Shown piece after piece: positions 10,990-20,240 of a stretch of 64,000 nucleotides of DNA. The stretch covers positions 248,001 through 312,000 of the forward strand of contig NZ_PUHY01000001.1 of NCBI RefSeq assembly GCF_002967765.1, given 5' to 3'. The position numbers and the translations under genes were made by a program. Numbering within the stretch: the first letter of the stretch is position 1; the number at the start of each line of letters is the position of its first letter. This stretch comes from Blastopirellula marina. Its GTDB lineage: Bacteria; Planctomycetota; Planctomycetia; Pirellulales; Pirellulaceae. A model generated the notes under the pieces. The model made no database searches. It was not told the origin of the DNA and saw only the letters and a list, made by a program, of their open reading frames with translations.

Positions 10990-11871
10990 ATGCTATTTCC
11001 GCCTGACTTCCTGACTCGCCTCGAATACCTTTCGATAATGTCGAAACGGGTATTTCGGGGATCCTTGCTCGCCCAACGCCGGACGATGCAAATGGGGTCT
11101 GGCATCGAATTCTCCGATCACCGTGAGTACACCAACGGTGACGATCTTCGTTACCTCGATTGGAACGTCTACGCTCGCTACGGTGATTTGTTGTTAAAAC
11201 GCTTTCAGGAAGAACGAGATCTCCACGTCTACCTCTTGGTCGACTGCTCGCAAAGCATGGCCTTTGGGTCGCCTGCCAAGTTCGATCTGGCTCGACAATT
11301 GGCGGCAGCTTTGGCTTACATCGCCCTGGCTGACCTCGATCGAATTTCGATCCTGGCTTATGGCGATCGCATTATGACAGAACTACCCGTAACACGCGGG
11401 AAAGCGCAGATTCTTTCGGTAATGAAATACCTGGAGGGAATCCACACTGGTGGAGAAGACACCAATCTGAGCCGAGGTGTTCAAGACTTCTTATTGCGCG
11501 GTCCGCGAACAGGGTTGGTCGTGGTGCTGAGCGACCTGTTCGACCCACACGGATTTCGAAGCGGGCTAGATCAGCTTCGGTATCGTCGTTTTGATGCGCA
11601 CGTGATTCAGCTACATGATCCCCAAGAAGCGAATCCCCAAATGCTCGGCGATGTAGAATTCGTCGATATCGAAACCCAATCGGCGCGAAAAGTGACCGTG
11701 ACGGAAAAGAATCTTCGCACTTACAAGAAACTGTTTGATGAACATCAAGCAGCTGTTCGCACCTACTGCAAGACGTACGGCTGGGGATGTACCCAGTCGC
11801 CCAGCAACGTCCCGTTTGACGATTTGTTGGTCCACATGATGCGTAGCTCGATCGCAACTGCACGTTCTTAA
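10990..11871 (+). CDS. DUF58 domain protein
   Basis: This 293-residue protein has the DUF58 signature SDHREYTNGDDLRYLDWNVY (residues 42-61), followed by a VWA-like fold with a DCSQS metal-site motif at 85-89. DUF58 proteins are the standard partners of MoxR ATPases. It lies 42 bases after moxR in the same orientation, so it is probably co-transcribed. No signal peptide or membrane segment is seen, which fits a cytoplasmic adaptor. The ribosome site is weak, and the ATG was chosen because the conserved N-terminal region begins right after it. Confidence 0.9.
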   Translation: MLFPPDFLTRLEYLSIMSKRVFRGSLLAQRRTMQMGSGIEFSDHREYTNGDDLRYLDWNVYARYGDLLLKRFQEERDLHVYLLVDCSQSMAFGSPAKFDLARQLAAALAYIALADLDRISILAYGDRIMTELPVTRGKAQILSVMKYLEGIHTGGEDTNLSRGVQDFLLRGPRTGLVVVLSDLFDPHGFRSGLDQLRYRRFDAHVIQLHDPQEANPQMLGDVEFVDIETQSARKVTVTEKNLRTYKKLFDEHQAAVRTYCKTYGWGCTQSPSNVPFDDLLVHMMRSSIATARS

Positions 11872-11903
11872 ACCTACATCTCACTGGAGTAGAGTTTCCC
11901 CCG

Positions 11904-13919
11904 ATGTCGTTTGCCCTGCCAACTGCGTTTCTGCTGGCCGCGATTGCGCTGCCCATCGTGGGGCTGTACATCCTTAAGGTTCGCCTGCGTCGCGTCCCCG
12001 TTTCCACTAATCTCTTCTGGCATCAGATATTTGATGAGAAGCCTCCCCGTTCGATTTGGCAAAATCTAAGACATATTGTTTCCTTATTGATGCAGTTGGC
12101 GCTGCTCGCCTTGCTAGTATTGGCTTTAGCCGATCCTTATTTCGCTTGGCAAGCGAAATACGCTCGGAATATTGTCCTCGTCATCGACAATTCCGCCAGT
12201 ATGCAGGCTACCGATGTTTCCCCAACACGTTTTGATGCGGCTCTAGAAAGGGCACAGCAGTTAGTCACCGGCATGCGCGACCAAGACCAAGTGGCCGTGA
12301 TCGTTTCTGGGAAGTCGCCAGAAGTGATTGTTGGATTGACAGGTCACATACCCACACTTCGCCGGGCCTTGGAAAGCGTTAAAGTGACCGATGCAGGCAC
12401 ACACCTCGAGCGCGCCATTGAACTTGGTAAACAACTAGTCGCGCCCTACGAAAAAGGCGAGGTCATTGTGTTAACCGACGGTTGCCACCAACGCGTTGAT
12501 CCCGCCTCGCTACCAGAGGAGCCGCAGAAAGCTTCTGAAGACAAGCCTGAGAAGGAAGAAGTCGCGTCCAACATTGTCTGGGAGGTTTTTGGGACCGAAG
12601 CGAATAATGTAGGAATCACGCAGTTCCAAACGCGACGAAGCCTAGTCGATCCGATCGGTTATGAGATTCTCGCAGCCGTTCACAACGCTTCCTCCGAGCC
12701 GATCAAAGCCCGGCTCGAAATCACGTTGGACGATGTCCCGGTCGATATCTTGCCACTCAAACTAGAACCAGGCGAACGTTGGCGAAGATCACTTGAGAAA
12801 ACGTCCATTGAAGGTGGTCCGCTAGAGGCCCGACTGACAAAGATCACACGAAATGTCGAAGACTCCGACGAAGAAGATGCTCCGGATGACGACCTTAATT
12901 ACCTGACCGTCGACGACGTCGCGTACGCGATCTTGCCACAGCAAAAACGTCAAGCAGTCCTGCTTGTTACGCCTGGATACTTCTTTCTCGAGAAAGTTTT
13001 CGAGGCGAATCCGATGGTCGATTTGACAGTGCTCAAAGAATTTCCTGAGACCTGGCCGACCGATAGTGTGATTGTGCTCCATCGCAACACTCCAGTAACG
13101 CTTCCCTCGGGCGACGTTTGGGTCATCGACCCGGAAAACGATACCGACTTATGGAACGTTCAGGGAATGCTTGAAAACCCGATTGTCACCAAGCAGGCCG
13201 ACGACTCGCCTCTGATGACACACATCTCACTCGATAACGTACTCCTACCCAAGGCCAATAAACTCGATTGGAAAGCCAACATCATTCCGCTGGCCGAAGC
13301 CGTCTCTGGGGATACGATCTATGCCGAGATTGATCGTCCCGACGGAAAGGTACTTGTCCTCGCTGTGAACCTGGAAAGTAGCGATCTGGCGTTTCGTACG
13401 GCCTTCCCGATGATGGCGACGAATGCGTTGTCGTGGTTCGCTGGCCCGAGCGGCGAACTACACCCTTCGATCTCCACCGACGAAATGACCAAGGTTGAAT
13501 TGAGCGAAGAGATTGCGAACCTGTATCCGAAGCTAACGCTCGTCTCCCCTCGGGACAATATGGTCGACCAACCCGTCATTCCCGGAACGAAGACACAAGA
13601 AGGCGTTTCGACCTCGGCCGCCAGCACGAGCGTTGGCCCCCTCAAAACAATCGGACTGTGGCAACTGAAACCCACGGTGGCCACTGATGACGAATCGGCG
13701 GAATCACCAACACCAGACCCCATTCGTTCGTTCGCCGTAAACCTGGCAAGCGAGCGAGAAACCGACTTGCGAACGCCAACCGAGCTTTTGGATGCGACGA
13801 CAACTCCCTCACTGACATCGAGTTGGTGGAGTCGTCCACCTTGGTTCTTATTGGTATGCCTGGCCTGCGTCTTGACCGCGTGGGAATGGTTTGCTTACCA
13901 GCGACGTGTGATTACCTAA
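11904..13919 (+). CDS. BatA/VWA-domain membrane protein
   Basis: This 671-residue protein begins with an aerotolerance-regulator (BatA) N-terminal domain with two membrane segments (about 5-25 and 58-80). A VWA domain follows with the metal-site motif DNSAS at 95-99. A long extracytoplasmic region comes next, and a final membrane segment lies near the C-terminus (WFLLVCLACVLTAWEWF). GGAG sits 12 bases before the ATG. It follows the DUF58 gene by 32 bases. The role is likely as a membrane-anchored partner of the MoxR/DUF58 pair; the exact process is unknown. Confidence 0.88.
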   Translation: MSFALPTAFLLAAIALPIVGLYILKVRLRRVPVSTNLFWHQIFDEKPPRSIWQNLRHIVSLLMQLALLALLVLALADPYFAWQAKYARNIVLVIDNSASMQATDVSPTRFDAALERAQQLVTGMRDQDQVAVIVSGKSPEVIVGLTGHIPTLRRALESVKVTDAGTHLERAIELGKQLVAPYEKGEVIVLTDGCHQRVDPASLPEEPQKASEDKPEKEEVASNIVWEVFGTEANNVGITQFQTRRSLVDPIGYEILAAVHNASSEPIKARLEITLDDVPVDILPLKLEPGERWRRSLEKTSIEGGPLEARLTKITRNVEDSDEEDAPDDDLNYLTVDDVAYAILPQQKRQAVLLVTPGYFFLEKVFEANPMVDLTVLKEFPETWPTDSVIVLHRNTPVTLPSGDVWVIDPENDTDLWNVQGMLENPIVTKQADDSPLMTHISLDNVLLPKANKLDWKANIIPLAEAVSGDTIYAEIDRPDGKVLVLAVNLESSDLAFRTAFPMMATNALSWFAGPSGELHPSISTDEMTKVELSEEIANLYPKLTLVSPRDNMVDQPVIPGTKTQEGVSTSAASTSVGPLKTIGLWQLKPTVATDDESAESPTPDPIRSFAVNLASERETDLRTPTELLDATTTPSLTSSWWSRPPWFLLVCLACVLTAWEWFAYQRRVIT

Positions 13920-13951
13920 ATTGTTCCTTTAACCACGCAGCGACACAGCCT

Positions 13952-16564
13952 GTGATTCCACTCGAATTCATTCGACCCTGGTTCCTGCTCTTCGCCCTGC
14001 CCTTGGCTGCGGTGGTGATCTATTACTATCTCCACAGCCTGAGCGATTTTCCGCCACGTCAACGGCTGGTCTCGCTGGCAACACGCATGGTGGTGATCCT
14101 CCTGCTAGTGTTGGCCCTTAGTGGGCTAACGCTACTGCGCAGCACCAACGAGCTATTCGTAGTCTTTGTGACTGACGAAAGTTTAAGTGTGGGCAAAGAA
14201 GCCAGAGAGTCGACTCGGAAGTTCTTGGGTGAAGCGTGGGAACGGAAAGGGAATAACCGAGCGGCGTGGCTCCCATTCTCAAAGACGATCGGCAAGCTTC
14301 AGGAAGACGTACCCGAGAAACAAGACGAGCCAGGCGACGCCGATACCTCCACGGAAAAGGTCTCGCCTGAAGTGAAAGCAGATCAGGAAGGAACGAATCT
14401 AGCAGCGGCCATTGAAGCGGCGGCAGGCCATGTGCCGCCCGGATATGTGCCACGAATCGTCGTCCTGAGCGACGGGAATGAAACAGGTGGCGACGCTTTA
14501 GCCTCCGCTGCCCAAAGTGAGATCGCCATTGATACAATCGCCTTACCTGGTCGCAGCGATCCTGAAGTTCAAGTTTCTGCTGTAAATGTCCCAGCTGAGG
14601 TTCAAGAGGGTGCTCCGTTTTACGTCGAAACTGTGATTCATTCCAACCATGAAGACGAAGCATTAATCGAAATCTTCCGTGGAGATCATAAGGTCGTTAG
14701 CGAGAAGAAGAAGCTTTCTCCCGGCGAGAACCGTCTTCAATTCCAGCAATCGATCGAACGAGACAAACTCGCCGTTTACACGGCTCGCATTTCAGGCCTT
14801 AAAGAAGATACTCTGCTCGACAACAACTCCGACTCTGGTTTGGTTTATTCTTCTGGCAAGCCACGAGTGTTGATCATCGAAAGCGATCCGAGTCTCATTC
14901 GTGATCTTGCTTACGCCCTGGAAGACGAAGGCATCCAAGCCGACATTCGCCCCCCTCAAGGTATGCCCGATACGCTTGCCGATTTACAAAACTACGAATG
15001 CATGATCGTCTCGAACGTTCCGGCAACCGATTTGACCGGTCAACAAATGCGTATCGCTCGCACTTATGTCCAGGACCTGGGAGGTGGATTCATCATGCTT
15101 GGGGGGGAGCAATCGTTTGGTCTGGGTGGCTACTACAAATCGGTCCTCGAAGAAATTCTTCCAGTACGCAGCGACTTCGAGAAGGAAAAGGAAAAGCCCT
15201 CGCTTGGTATGGTGCTGGTCATTGACAAGTCAGGTTCGATGAACGGCGATAAGATTGAAATGGCCAAGTCGGCAGCTCGGGCAGCCGCAGAGATCTTGGG
15301 ACGTCGTGATCAAGTAGCCGTGTTGGCTTTCGACGGTTCAACCTTCGTCATTAGCGAAATGCAAACCGCCGACAACAAGGCCCGAATTAGCTCGGACATC
15401 GGTCGCTTGGACGCTGGGGGCGGTACAAACATGTATCCCGCCATGGACATGGCGTACCAGATGCTCAATTCAACTCCAGCCAAGCTGAAGCACGTCATCC
15501 TGCTTACCGATGGTGTGTCGCAAGCGGGCGACTTCATTGGGCTCGCCCAGACCATGGCCGCCGCGAAAATGACGGTTTCAACCGTGGCGATCGGTGATGG
15601 ATCAGATGCGGAACTGCTCGATTCAATTGCCCGCACCGGTCGAGGCAGACATTATGTCACCAATGATCCAACCCAGATTCCCCAGATCTTTGCCAAGGAA
15701 ACCGTCACTGCCAGCAAATCCGCCATCGATGAACAACCATTCATACCGCAAGTCATTCGCGCGACGCACGCCTTGTCGGATATCGACATGGAGAACGCGC
15801 CGTTCTTACTAGGCTATGTGATGACACGTCCTAAGCCGACCAGCGAAGTCATCCTCGCGACGGAAAAGGGAGATCCACTTTTGGCCTGGTGGCGTTACGG
15901 GTTGGGAATGACGGCCGCGTTCACTTCTGATGCCAAGACACGCTGGGCGGCTGAGTGGATGACTTGGCCTGGTTACGGTAAGTTCTGGACGCAAGTCGTT
16001 CGGCAAACGATGCGAAAAGGGGATGCGCGCGGAATTCAGGTCGCCGTCGATCGCCTCGGAGACATCGCCCACGTTTCGGTCGACGCCGTTAACGAAGCAG
16101 GTCAGTTTTTAAACGACGCCACGGTAGAAGCAACCGTCATCCAACCGGGCCTAAAGCAAGAGAAACAAACGTTGGTGCAAACGGCCCCGGGTCGATACGC
16201 AATGCAGTTTCCCACGCCACGACAAGGTGCCTACCACCTGGAGATTTCGGTCAAACAGGGTGAAAACGTTGTTTATCGTCAGTCGCGTGGCCTCATGATT
16301 GGTTACAGCGATGAACTCCGCATTCGTCCCCCTAATGAAGAGCTTCTGCAGGCCGTGGCGTCGAGCTCGGGCGGTAAGTTTGCTCCGACCGTGGAAGAAG
16401 TCTTCCGCTCAACCGGTCAGGGCACGACACGCCCCACGCCACTTTGGCCATGGCTTTTGGGTGCTGCCGCGTTCTTGCTGATCCTGGATGTTGCATTACG
16501 CCGCATCGACTTTTCGCTCTTCTATCCGTTCAATCAAGTCAAAGCGCCCATGAACGGAGCTTAA
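13952..16564 (+). CDS. Double-VWA membrane protein with glutamine-amidotransferase-like middle
   Basis: The frame is open upstream into the previous gene, but the first sensible start is GTG 13952, which gives VIPLEFIRPWFLLFALPLAA, the usual N-terminus of this family (870 residues). There are two N-terminal membrane segments, a degenerate first VWA region (VTDESLS), and a class-I amidotransferase-like segment (LIIESDPS... GGEQSFGLGGYY). A second VWA follows with an intact DKSGSMNG metal site, and there is a C-terminal membrane helix. It is the fourth gene of the MoxR cluster. The middle domain lacks an obvious catalytic Cys, so it is probably structural. Its stop overlaps the convergent permease by four bases. 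Confidence 0.87.
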   Translation: MIPLEFIRPWFLLFALPLAAVVIYYYLHSLSDFPPRQRLVSLATRMVVILLLVLALSGLTLLRSTNELFVVFVTDESLSVGKEARESTRKFLGEAWERKGNNRAAWLPFSKTIGKLQEDVPEKQDEPGDADTSTEKVSPEVKADQEGTNLAAAIEAAAGHVPPGYVPRIVVLSDGNETGGDALASAAQSEIAIDTIALPGRSDPEVQVSAVNVPAEVQEGAPFYVETVIHSNHEDEALIEIFRGDHKVVSEKKKLSPGENRLQFQQSIERDKLAVYTARISGLKEDTLLDNNSDSGLVYSSGKPRVLIIESDPSLIRDLAYALEDEGIQADIRPPQGMPDTLADLQNYECMIVSNVPATDLTGQQMRIARTYVQDLGGGFIMLGGEQSFGLGGYYKSVLEEILPVRSDFEKEKEKPSLGMVLVIDKSGSMNGDKIEMAKSAARAAAEILGRRDQVAVLAFDGSTFVISEMQTADNKARISSDIGRLDAGGGTNMYPAMDMAYQMLNSTPAKLKHVILLTDGVSQAGDFIGLAQTMAAAKMTVSTVAIGDGSDAELLDSIARTGRGRHYVTNDPTQIPQIFAKETVTASKSAIDEQPFIPQVIRATHALSDIDMENAPFLLGYVMTRPKPTSEVILATEKGDPLLAWWRYGLGMTAAFTSDAKTRWAAEWMTWPGYGKFWTQVVRQTMRKGDARGIQVAVDRLGDIAHVSVDAVNEAGQFLNDATVEATVIQPGLKQEKQTLVQTAPGRYAMQFPTPRQGAYHLEISVKQGENVVYRQSRGLMIGYSDELRIRPPNEELLQAVASSSGGKFAPTVEEVFRSTGQGTTRPTPLWPWLLGAAAFLLILDVALRRIDFSLFYPFNQVKAPMNGA

Positions 16565-17874
16565 CCAGCTTCGCTATTGGCTGGTCGATGACCGGACAGC
16601 TTGCCAGCGATGAAGTGCCAAACGAGGCCCACCGCCAAAAGCGTAGCCCCAGCAATCCAGATCTCACGCTCTACCCAAACCGCCAATGACAAGCACGAAA
16701 TTAGGCCCATCGCGGGAATCCAAACTGGGTAAAGTCGCTCTTCCGCGCGAAGTCGTAAGGCACACGCATTCGTAATCGCGTAGTACACCAAAACGGTGAA
16801 CGCGCTGAATGACCAAGCCAATTTGACACTTCCTATCGTCGCAATCGCCGCGGTAATCCCTGCTACTAAAAGCGTTGCGGCCCAAGGAACGCCGGTCTTC
16901 GTATGAATTACCGAGAGACCACTCGGCATGTCACCACGCCGTCCCATCGCCAGTACTACACGGGACAATCCAAGCAGCAGATTTAGAAGCACGCCCAGCA
17001 TCGCGGTGATCGCACCAATCGCCATTAGCAAAGGTAATCCCGGTAGGTTCATCCGCTCAGCGATCGACTCAAGCGGTGCGGCATTCTGGCTTGTTAGTTC
17101 GTAGAATCCGCTCCCACCGACGATCTGCACACCCACCATCGCCACGGACGCATAAAGTAACATCGAGATCGCAAGCGTCACCATCACCGCAATTGGGATC
17201 GTTCGTCTTGGCGCCTTGACCTCTTCGCCTAACGTTGCGATTCGGCCGTACCCGGTGTAGGCAACAAACATCAGTCCTGTTGCCTGAGCGAGCTCTCCCC
17301 AGGTAATTCCAGCCGGAAAAAGCGACACAAGACTTGTGTTCGTAGACTCATTCGCTGCAACTCCACAAACAACAAATATCACCAATGCCAAACAAGTGGT
17401 GGCAACAATCACGATGTTGACCTGTGATGTGCGATGGATCCCTAACATCGTCACAGTCGTTAGGAGGGAAATTCCAACCAAGGCCAGAAGTACCAAGAGG
17501 AAACTGTGATCGCTTCCAGATAGTTGTAATAAGTAACCTGCAAATCCCAACGCAGCCGTCGCGGCGGAGGCGGATTTCGCCCATAGAAACATCCAACCAG
17601 CCAGAAACCCAATGCTTGGAGACAACCAACGATACCCGTACTCGTACGTTCCCCCGCTCACAGGATGATTGGCAGCCAACTGAGCGCTGCTCAGCCCGTT
17701 GCAAATCGCTACCAACGCTGCCGCAACAATCGCGATCACCACGGCATTTCCCGCAACGCCAGCAGCGATCCCAATACTAACAAACACACCAGTACCCAGA
17801 ATCGAGCCTAGTCCAGTCACCACGGCCCCGGGAATACCTAATTCTCTTCGCAATTTCGCCGTAGATTCGCCCAT
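16561..17874 (-). CDS. APC-superfamily amino-acid permease
   Basis: This 437-residue integral membrane protein has about 12 hydrophobic segments. The first carries the APC-family signature GLGSILGTGVFVSIG (residues 21-35), and a second conserved motif (NGLSSAQLAANHPVSGGTYE) follows. It most likely imports or exchanges amino acids or polyamines at the inner membrane; the substrate cannot be read from the sequence. It starts 15 bases after the AraC-type regulator in the same orientation, which suggests co-transcription and possible control by it. The 3' end overlaps the convergent VWA gene by four bases. Confidence 0.9.
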   Translation of the reverse strand: MGESTAKLRRELGIPGAVVTGLGSILGTGVFVSIGIAAGVAGNAVVIAIVAAALVAICNGLSSAQLAANHPVSGGTYEYGYRWLSPSIGFLAGWMFLWAKSASAATAALGFAGYLLQLSGSDHSFLLVLLALVGISLLTTVTMLGIHRTSQVNIVIVATTCLALVIFVVCGVAANESTNTSLVSLFPAGITWGELAQATGLMFVAYTGYGRIATLGEEVKAPRRTIPIAVMVTLAISMLLYASVAMVGVQIVGGSGFYELTSQNAAPLESIAERMNLPGLPLLMAIGAITAMLGVLLNLLLGLSRVVLAMGRRGDMPSGLSVIHTKTGVPWAATLLVAGITAAIATIGSVKLAWSFSAFTVLVYYAITNACALRLRAEERLYPVWIPAMGLISCLSLAVWVEREIWIAGATLLAVGLVWHFIAGKLSGHRPANSEAG

Positions 17875-17889
17875 CAGAGCCGGTGTTTC

Positions 17890-18708
17890 CTAGGTAGACA
17901 AGAACGGTGGTGGAAGCCCCAACGATTCTGACAACTCCGTTGGCGAAGCTTGATATCGTACTCGGTATTCACTGGGTGACACGCCTAAGTGCTTTCGAAA
18001 TTGCTTGGTGAAATAGCTCTGATCGTAGAAGCCACATGAATTCGCAATTTGGGCCACTGAGGCCGCAGATGCCAACAACTCGTGACACGAGGCATGTAAA
18101 CGAACGCGCAAAATATACTGCTGCGGCGTCATCTGATAGATCGATTTAAACCGCCGATCGAACTGACTCACCGAAAGGTGAATCATGTCGGCCAAATCGG
18201 TGACGCGAATCGATTTCTCGTAATTTCTTAGGACGTAACTCACGATCTGCTCGAACTCGTTGACTTGGCTGGCGTTCGATTTAGCTCGTTCAAGGTCACG
18301 CATCACCCCAGCCACGCCAACGACTTGGCCGCCTGCATTGAGCAGCGGCATCTTACTCGAGACAAACCATTTCAACTCTCCCGGTTGATTCGCAGGAACG
18401 AGCCAAATCTGATTCGGAAGCGGCGTTCGTGATTCCATCACCTGTCGGTCTTCTGCCACGTAACGCTCGGCCAAGTATTTTGGATGAAGGTCCAAATCGG
18501 TCTTACCAAGCATCTCGCTTTCCGACTCGAAGCCGCGCATTCGCCACAGGCTCTCGCTCGCCTTAATGAAGCGTCCCTCTACATCCTTAACGTACAAGTA
18601 AACGTCAGGAAGGTATTCAAAAAGCCCTGCAAGGGCGAGTTCCGCCCCGCTGAGTGGAGCGTCCGGACTGGCTAAGTTGAAATTCGTCATGCGCAAATCA
18701 TACCACAC
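17890..18708 (-). CDS. AraC-family regulator with N-terminal PAS domain
   Basis: The N-terminal half (about residues 25-140) reads as a PAS/PAC sensor fold (LPDVYLYVKDVEGRFIKAS... GELKWFVSSKMPLLNAGGQV). The C-terminal ~100 residues are an AraC/XylS double helix-turn-helix (VTDLADMIHLSVSQFDRRF; SCGFYDQSYFTKQFRKHLG). The start is GTG 18708, with AGGGAG 11 bases upstream; ATG 18690 is a possible alternative. The downstream permease is the obvious target candidate. The PAS domain suggests sensing of a small ligand rather than a sugar-binding cupin, as in classic AraC. Confidence 0.9.
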   Translation of the reverse strand: MWYDLRMTNFNLASPDAPLSGAELALAGLFEYLPDVYLYVKDVEGRFIKASESLWRMRGFESESEMLGKTDLDLHPKYLAERYVAEDRQVMESRTPLPNQIWLVPANQPGELKWFVSSKMPLLNAGGQVVGVAGVMRDLERAKSNASQVNEFEQIVSYVLRNYEKSIRVTDLADMIHLSVSQFDRRFKSIYQMTPQQYILRVRLHASCHELLASAASVAQIANSCGFYDQSYFTKQFRKHLGVSPSEYRVRYQASPTELSESLGLPPPFLST

Positions 18709-18841
18709 ATTGCGGAAATCTCCCTAGCGACACTCGTATTGGGCAAAGTAAATTGAGAAGACGCTCGTAGTTTTCCCTGACAAGCTCCCACCCTTTGCCG
18801 AAACTTCATCTACTCGGCAACTTTACGATCGAGTTCGCGCT

Positions 18842-20218
18842 ATGTTTACGTTCCAAGGACGCGGAAAGTCGGTGACTTGCAACGGTCAGACCCGCCGGGA
18901 CTTCCTCCAAGTCGGTACTCTCGGGGCACTCGGTTTGAGTCTGCCACACTTGTTCGCCGCAAAGGCTCAGGGAGCGGTCCAACCGAGCCATGACGACCGG
19001 AACTGCATCATGATTTTTAATCTTGGTGCTCCTAGCCAACTTGACCTGTGGGATATGAAGCCAGATGCTCCGGCAGAGGTTCGTGGGCCGTTCAAGCCCA
19101 TCGCGACCGCGAATCCTGACCTGCAGATCTCTGAGATACTTCCGCAGCACGCAAAAATTGCCGACAAGTTCTCTCTGGTGCGCTCGGTCCACCATACCGG
19201 CGCCGCGGTCCACGATGCTGGCTGGCAGATGATGCAAACCGGCCGCTTGTTTTCCGGTGGTGTCAATACGCCCCACATCGGGTCGGTCGTCAGCTTTGAA
19301 CGTGGTCGCAAAACCGACTTGCCGGCATTCGCGGTTCTCCCACAGTTGATGGGACGTGGCGGTGGGAACATGCCCAACGGCCAAGCAGGCGGTTTCCTTG
19401 GAAAGGCACACGATCCATTCGCATTGAATGCCGATCCTTCGCAAGAGAATTTCAAGGTTCCCGACTTACTTCCTCCGATCGAAATCGATTCAAGTCGCCT
19501 CGAACGACGTCGACGTATTCGTGATCTCGTTGATCAAGCAACGGCTAACTTCGAGGCGAGCGAAAACGCTGACCTACTTGGAAGCAACTTCGAGTCCGCG
19601 TTTCGTCTGATGACCAGTCCGAAAGCACGGGAAGCGTTTGACCTGTCGAAAGAACCGACCAAAGTGCGCGAGCGTTACGGGATGAATCGATTTGGACAGT
19701 CTTGCCTCCTGTCACGAAGGTTGATTGAAAACGGCGTCCGCTTCGTTACGATCAACACCTTCCTGACGGTTTTTGACGAAATCACTTGGGATATTCACGG
19801 CTCAAAACCGTTTACTTCTATCACCGGAATGCGTGATATCGTTTGCCCACTATATGACCAAGGCTACTCGGCTTTGATCGAAGACCTTGATCAACGCGGA
19901 CTACTCGACGCGACCCTAGTTTGCAACTTGGCCGAATTTGGACGTACACCTCGTGTGAACCCGGCGGGTGGGCGAGATCACTGGCCGCAGTGTTTCACAT
20001 GTGGCTTTGCCGGAGGCGGCGTGCAAGGTGGCCGGATCGTTGGCGCAAGCGATCCGATTGGTGCAGTTCCGGCAGATCGTCCCGTTCAGCCCGCCGATGT
20101 CGCGGCCACGATCTTCCACAGCCTTGGCTTCGATATGCATGCGACCCTACCAGGACCTGGTGGTCGCCCTTTCCCCATCGTTGACTCCGGCCACAATCCC
20201 ATCCATGAATTGTTCTAG
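18842..20218 (+). CDS. DUF1501 domain protein, Tat-exported
   Basis: This 458-residue protein has a twin-arginine signal (TRRDFLQVGTLGALGLSLP, residues 17-35), so it is exported folded. The body matches the planctomycete DUF1501 family (sulfatase/alkaline-phosphatase-like fold): HTGAAVHDAGWQMMQTGR, EFGRTPRVNPAGGRDHWP, and a C-terminal DVAATIFHSLGFD. In planctomycetes this family is nearly always paired with a DUF1549/DUF1553 gene, as it is here 22 bases downstream. No biochemical activity is established for the family. Confidence 0.93.
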   Translation: MFTFQGRGKSVTCNGQTRRDFLQVGTLGALGLSLPHLFAAKAQGAVQPSHDDRNCIMIFNLGAPSQLDLWDMKPDAPAEVRGPFKPIATANPDLQISEILPQHAKIADKFSLVRSVHHTGAAVHDAGWQMMQTGRLFSGGVNTPHIGSVVSFERGRKTDLPAFAVLPQLMGRGGGNMPNGQAGGFLGKAHDPFALNADPSQENFKVPDLLPPIEIDSSRLERRRRIRDLVDQATANFEASENADLLGSNFESAFRLMTSPKAREAFDLSKEPTKVRERYGMNRFGQSCLLSRRLIENGVRFVTINTFLTVFDEITWDIHGSKPFTSITGMRDIVCPLYDQGYSALIEDLDQRGLLDATLVCNLAEFGRTPRVNPAGGRDHWPQCFTCGFAGGGVQGGRIVGASDPIGAVPADRPVQPADVAATIFHSLGFDMHATLPGPGGRPFPIVDSGHNPIHELF

Positions 20219-20240
20219 ATCCTTCCCCCGTGGTCTCTCC

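Noticed and set aside
13823-13951. Upstream extension of the double-VWA gene overlapping the previous gene by 97 bases.
   Set aside because: It begins with TTG, adds a sequence unlike the family and lies in the coding frame shadow of the previous gene; GTG 13952 fits the family N-terminus.
19968-20240. Extended N-terminus of the DUF1549/1553 protein.
   Set aside because: It overlaps the end of the DUF1501 gene and would bury the signal peptide that begins at ATG 20241.
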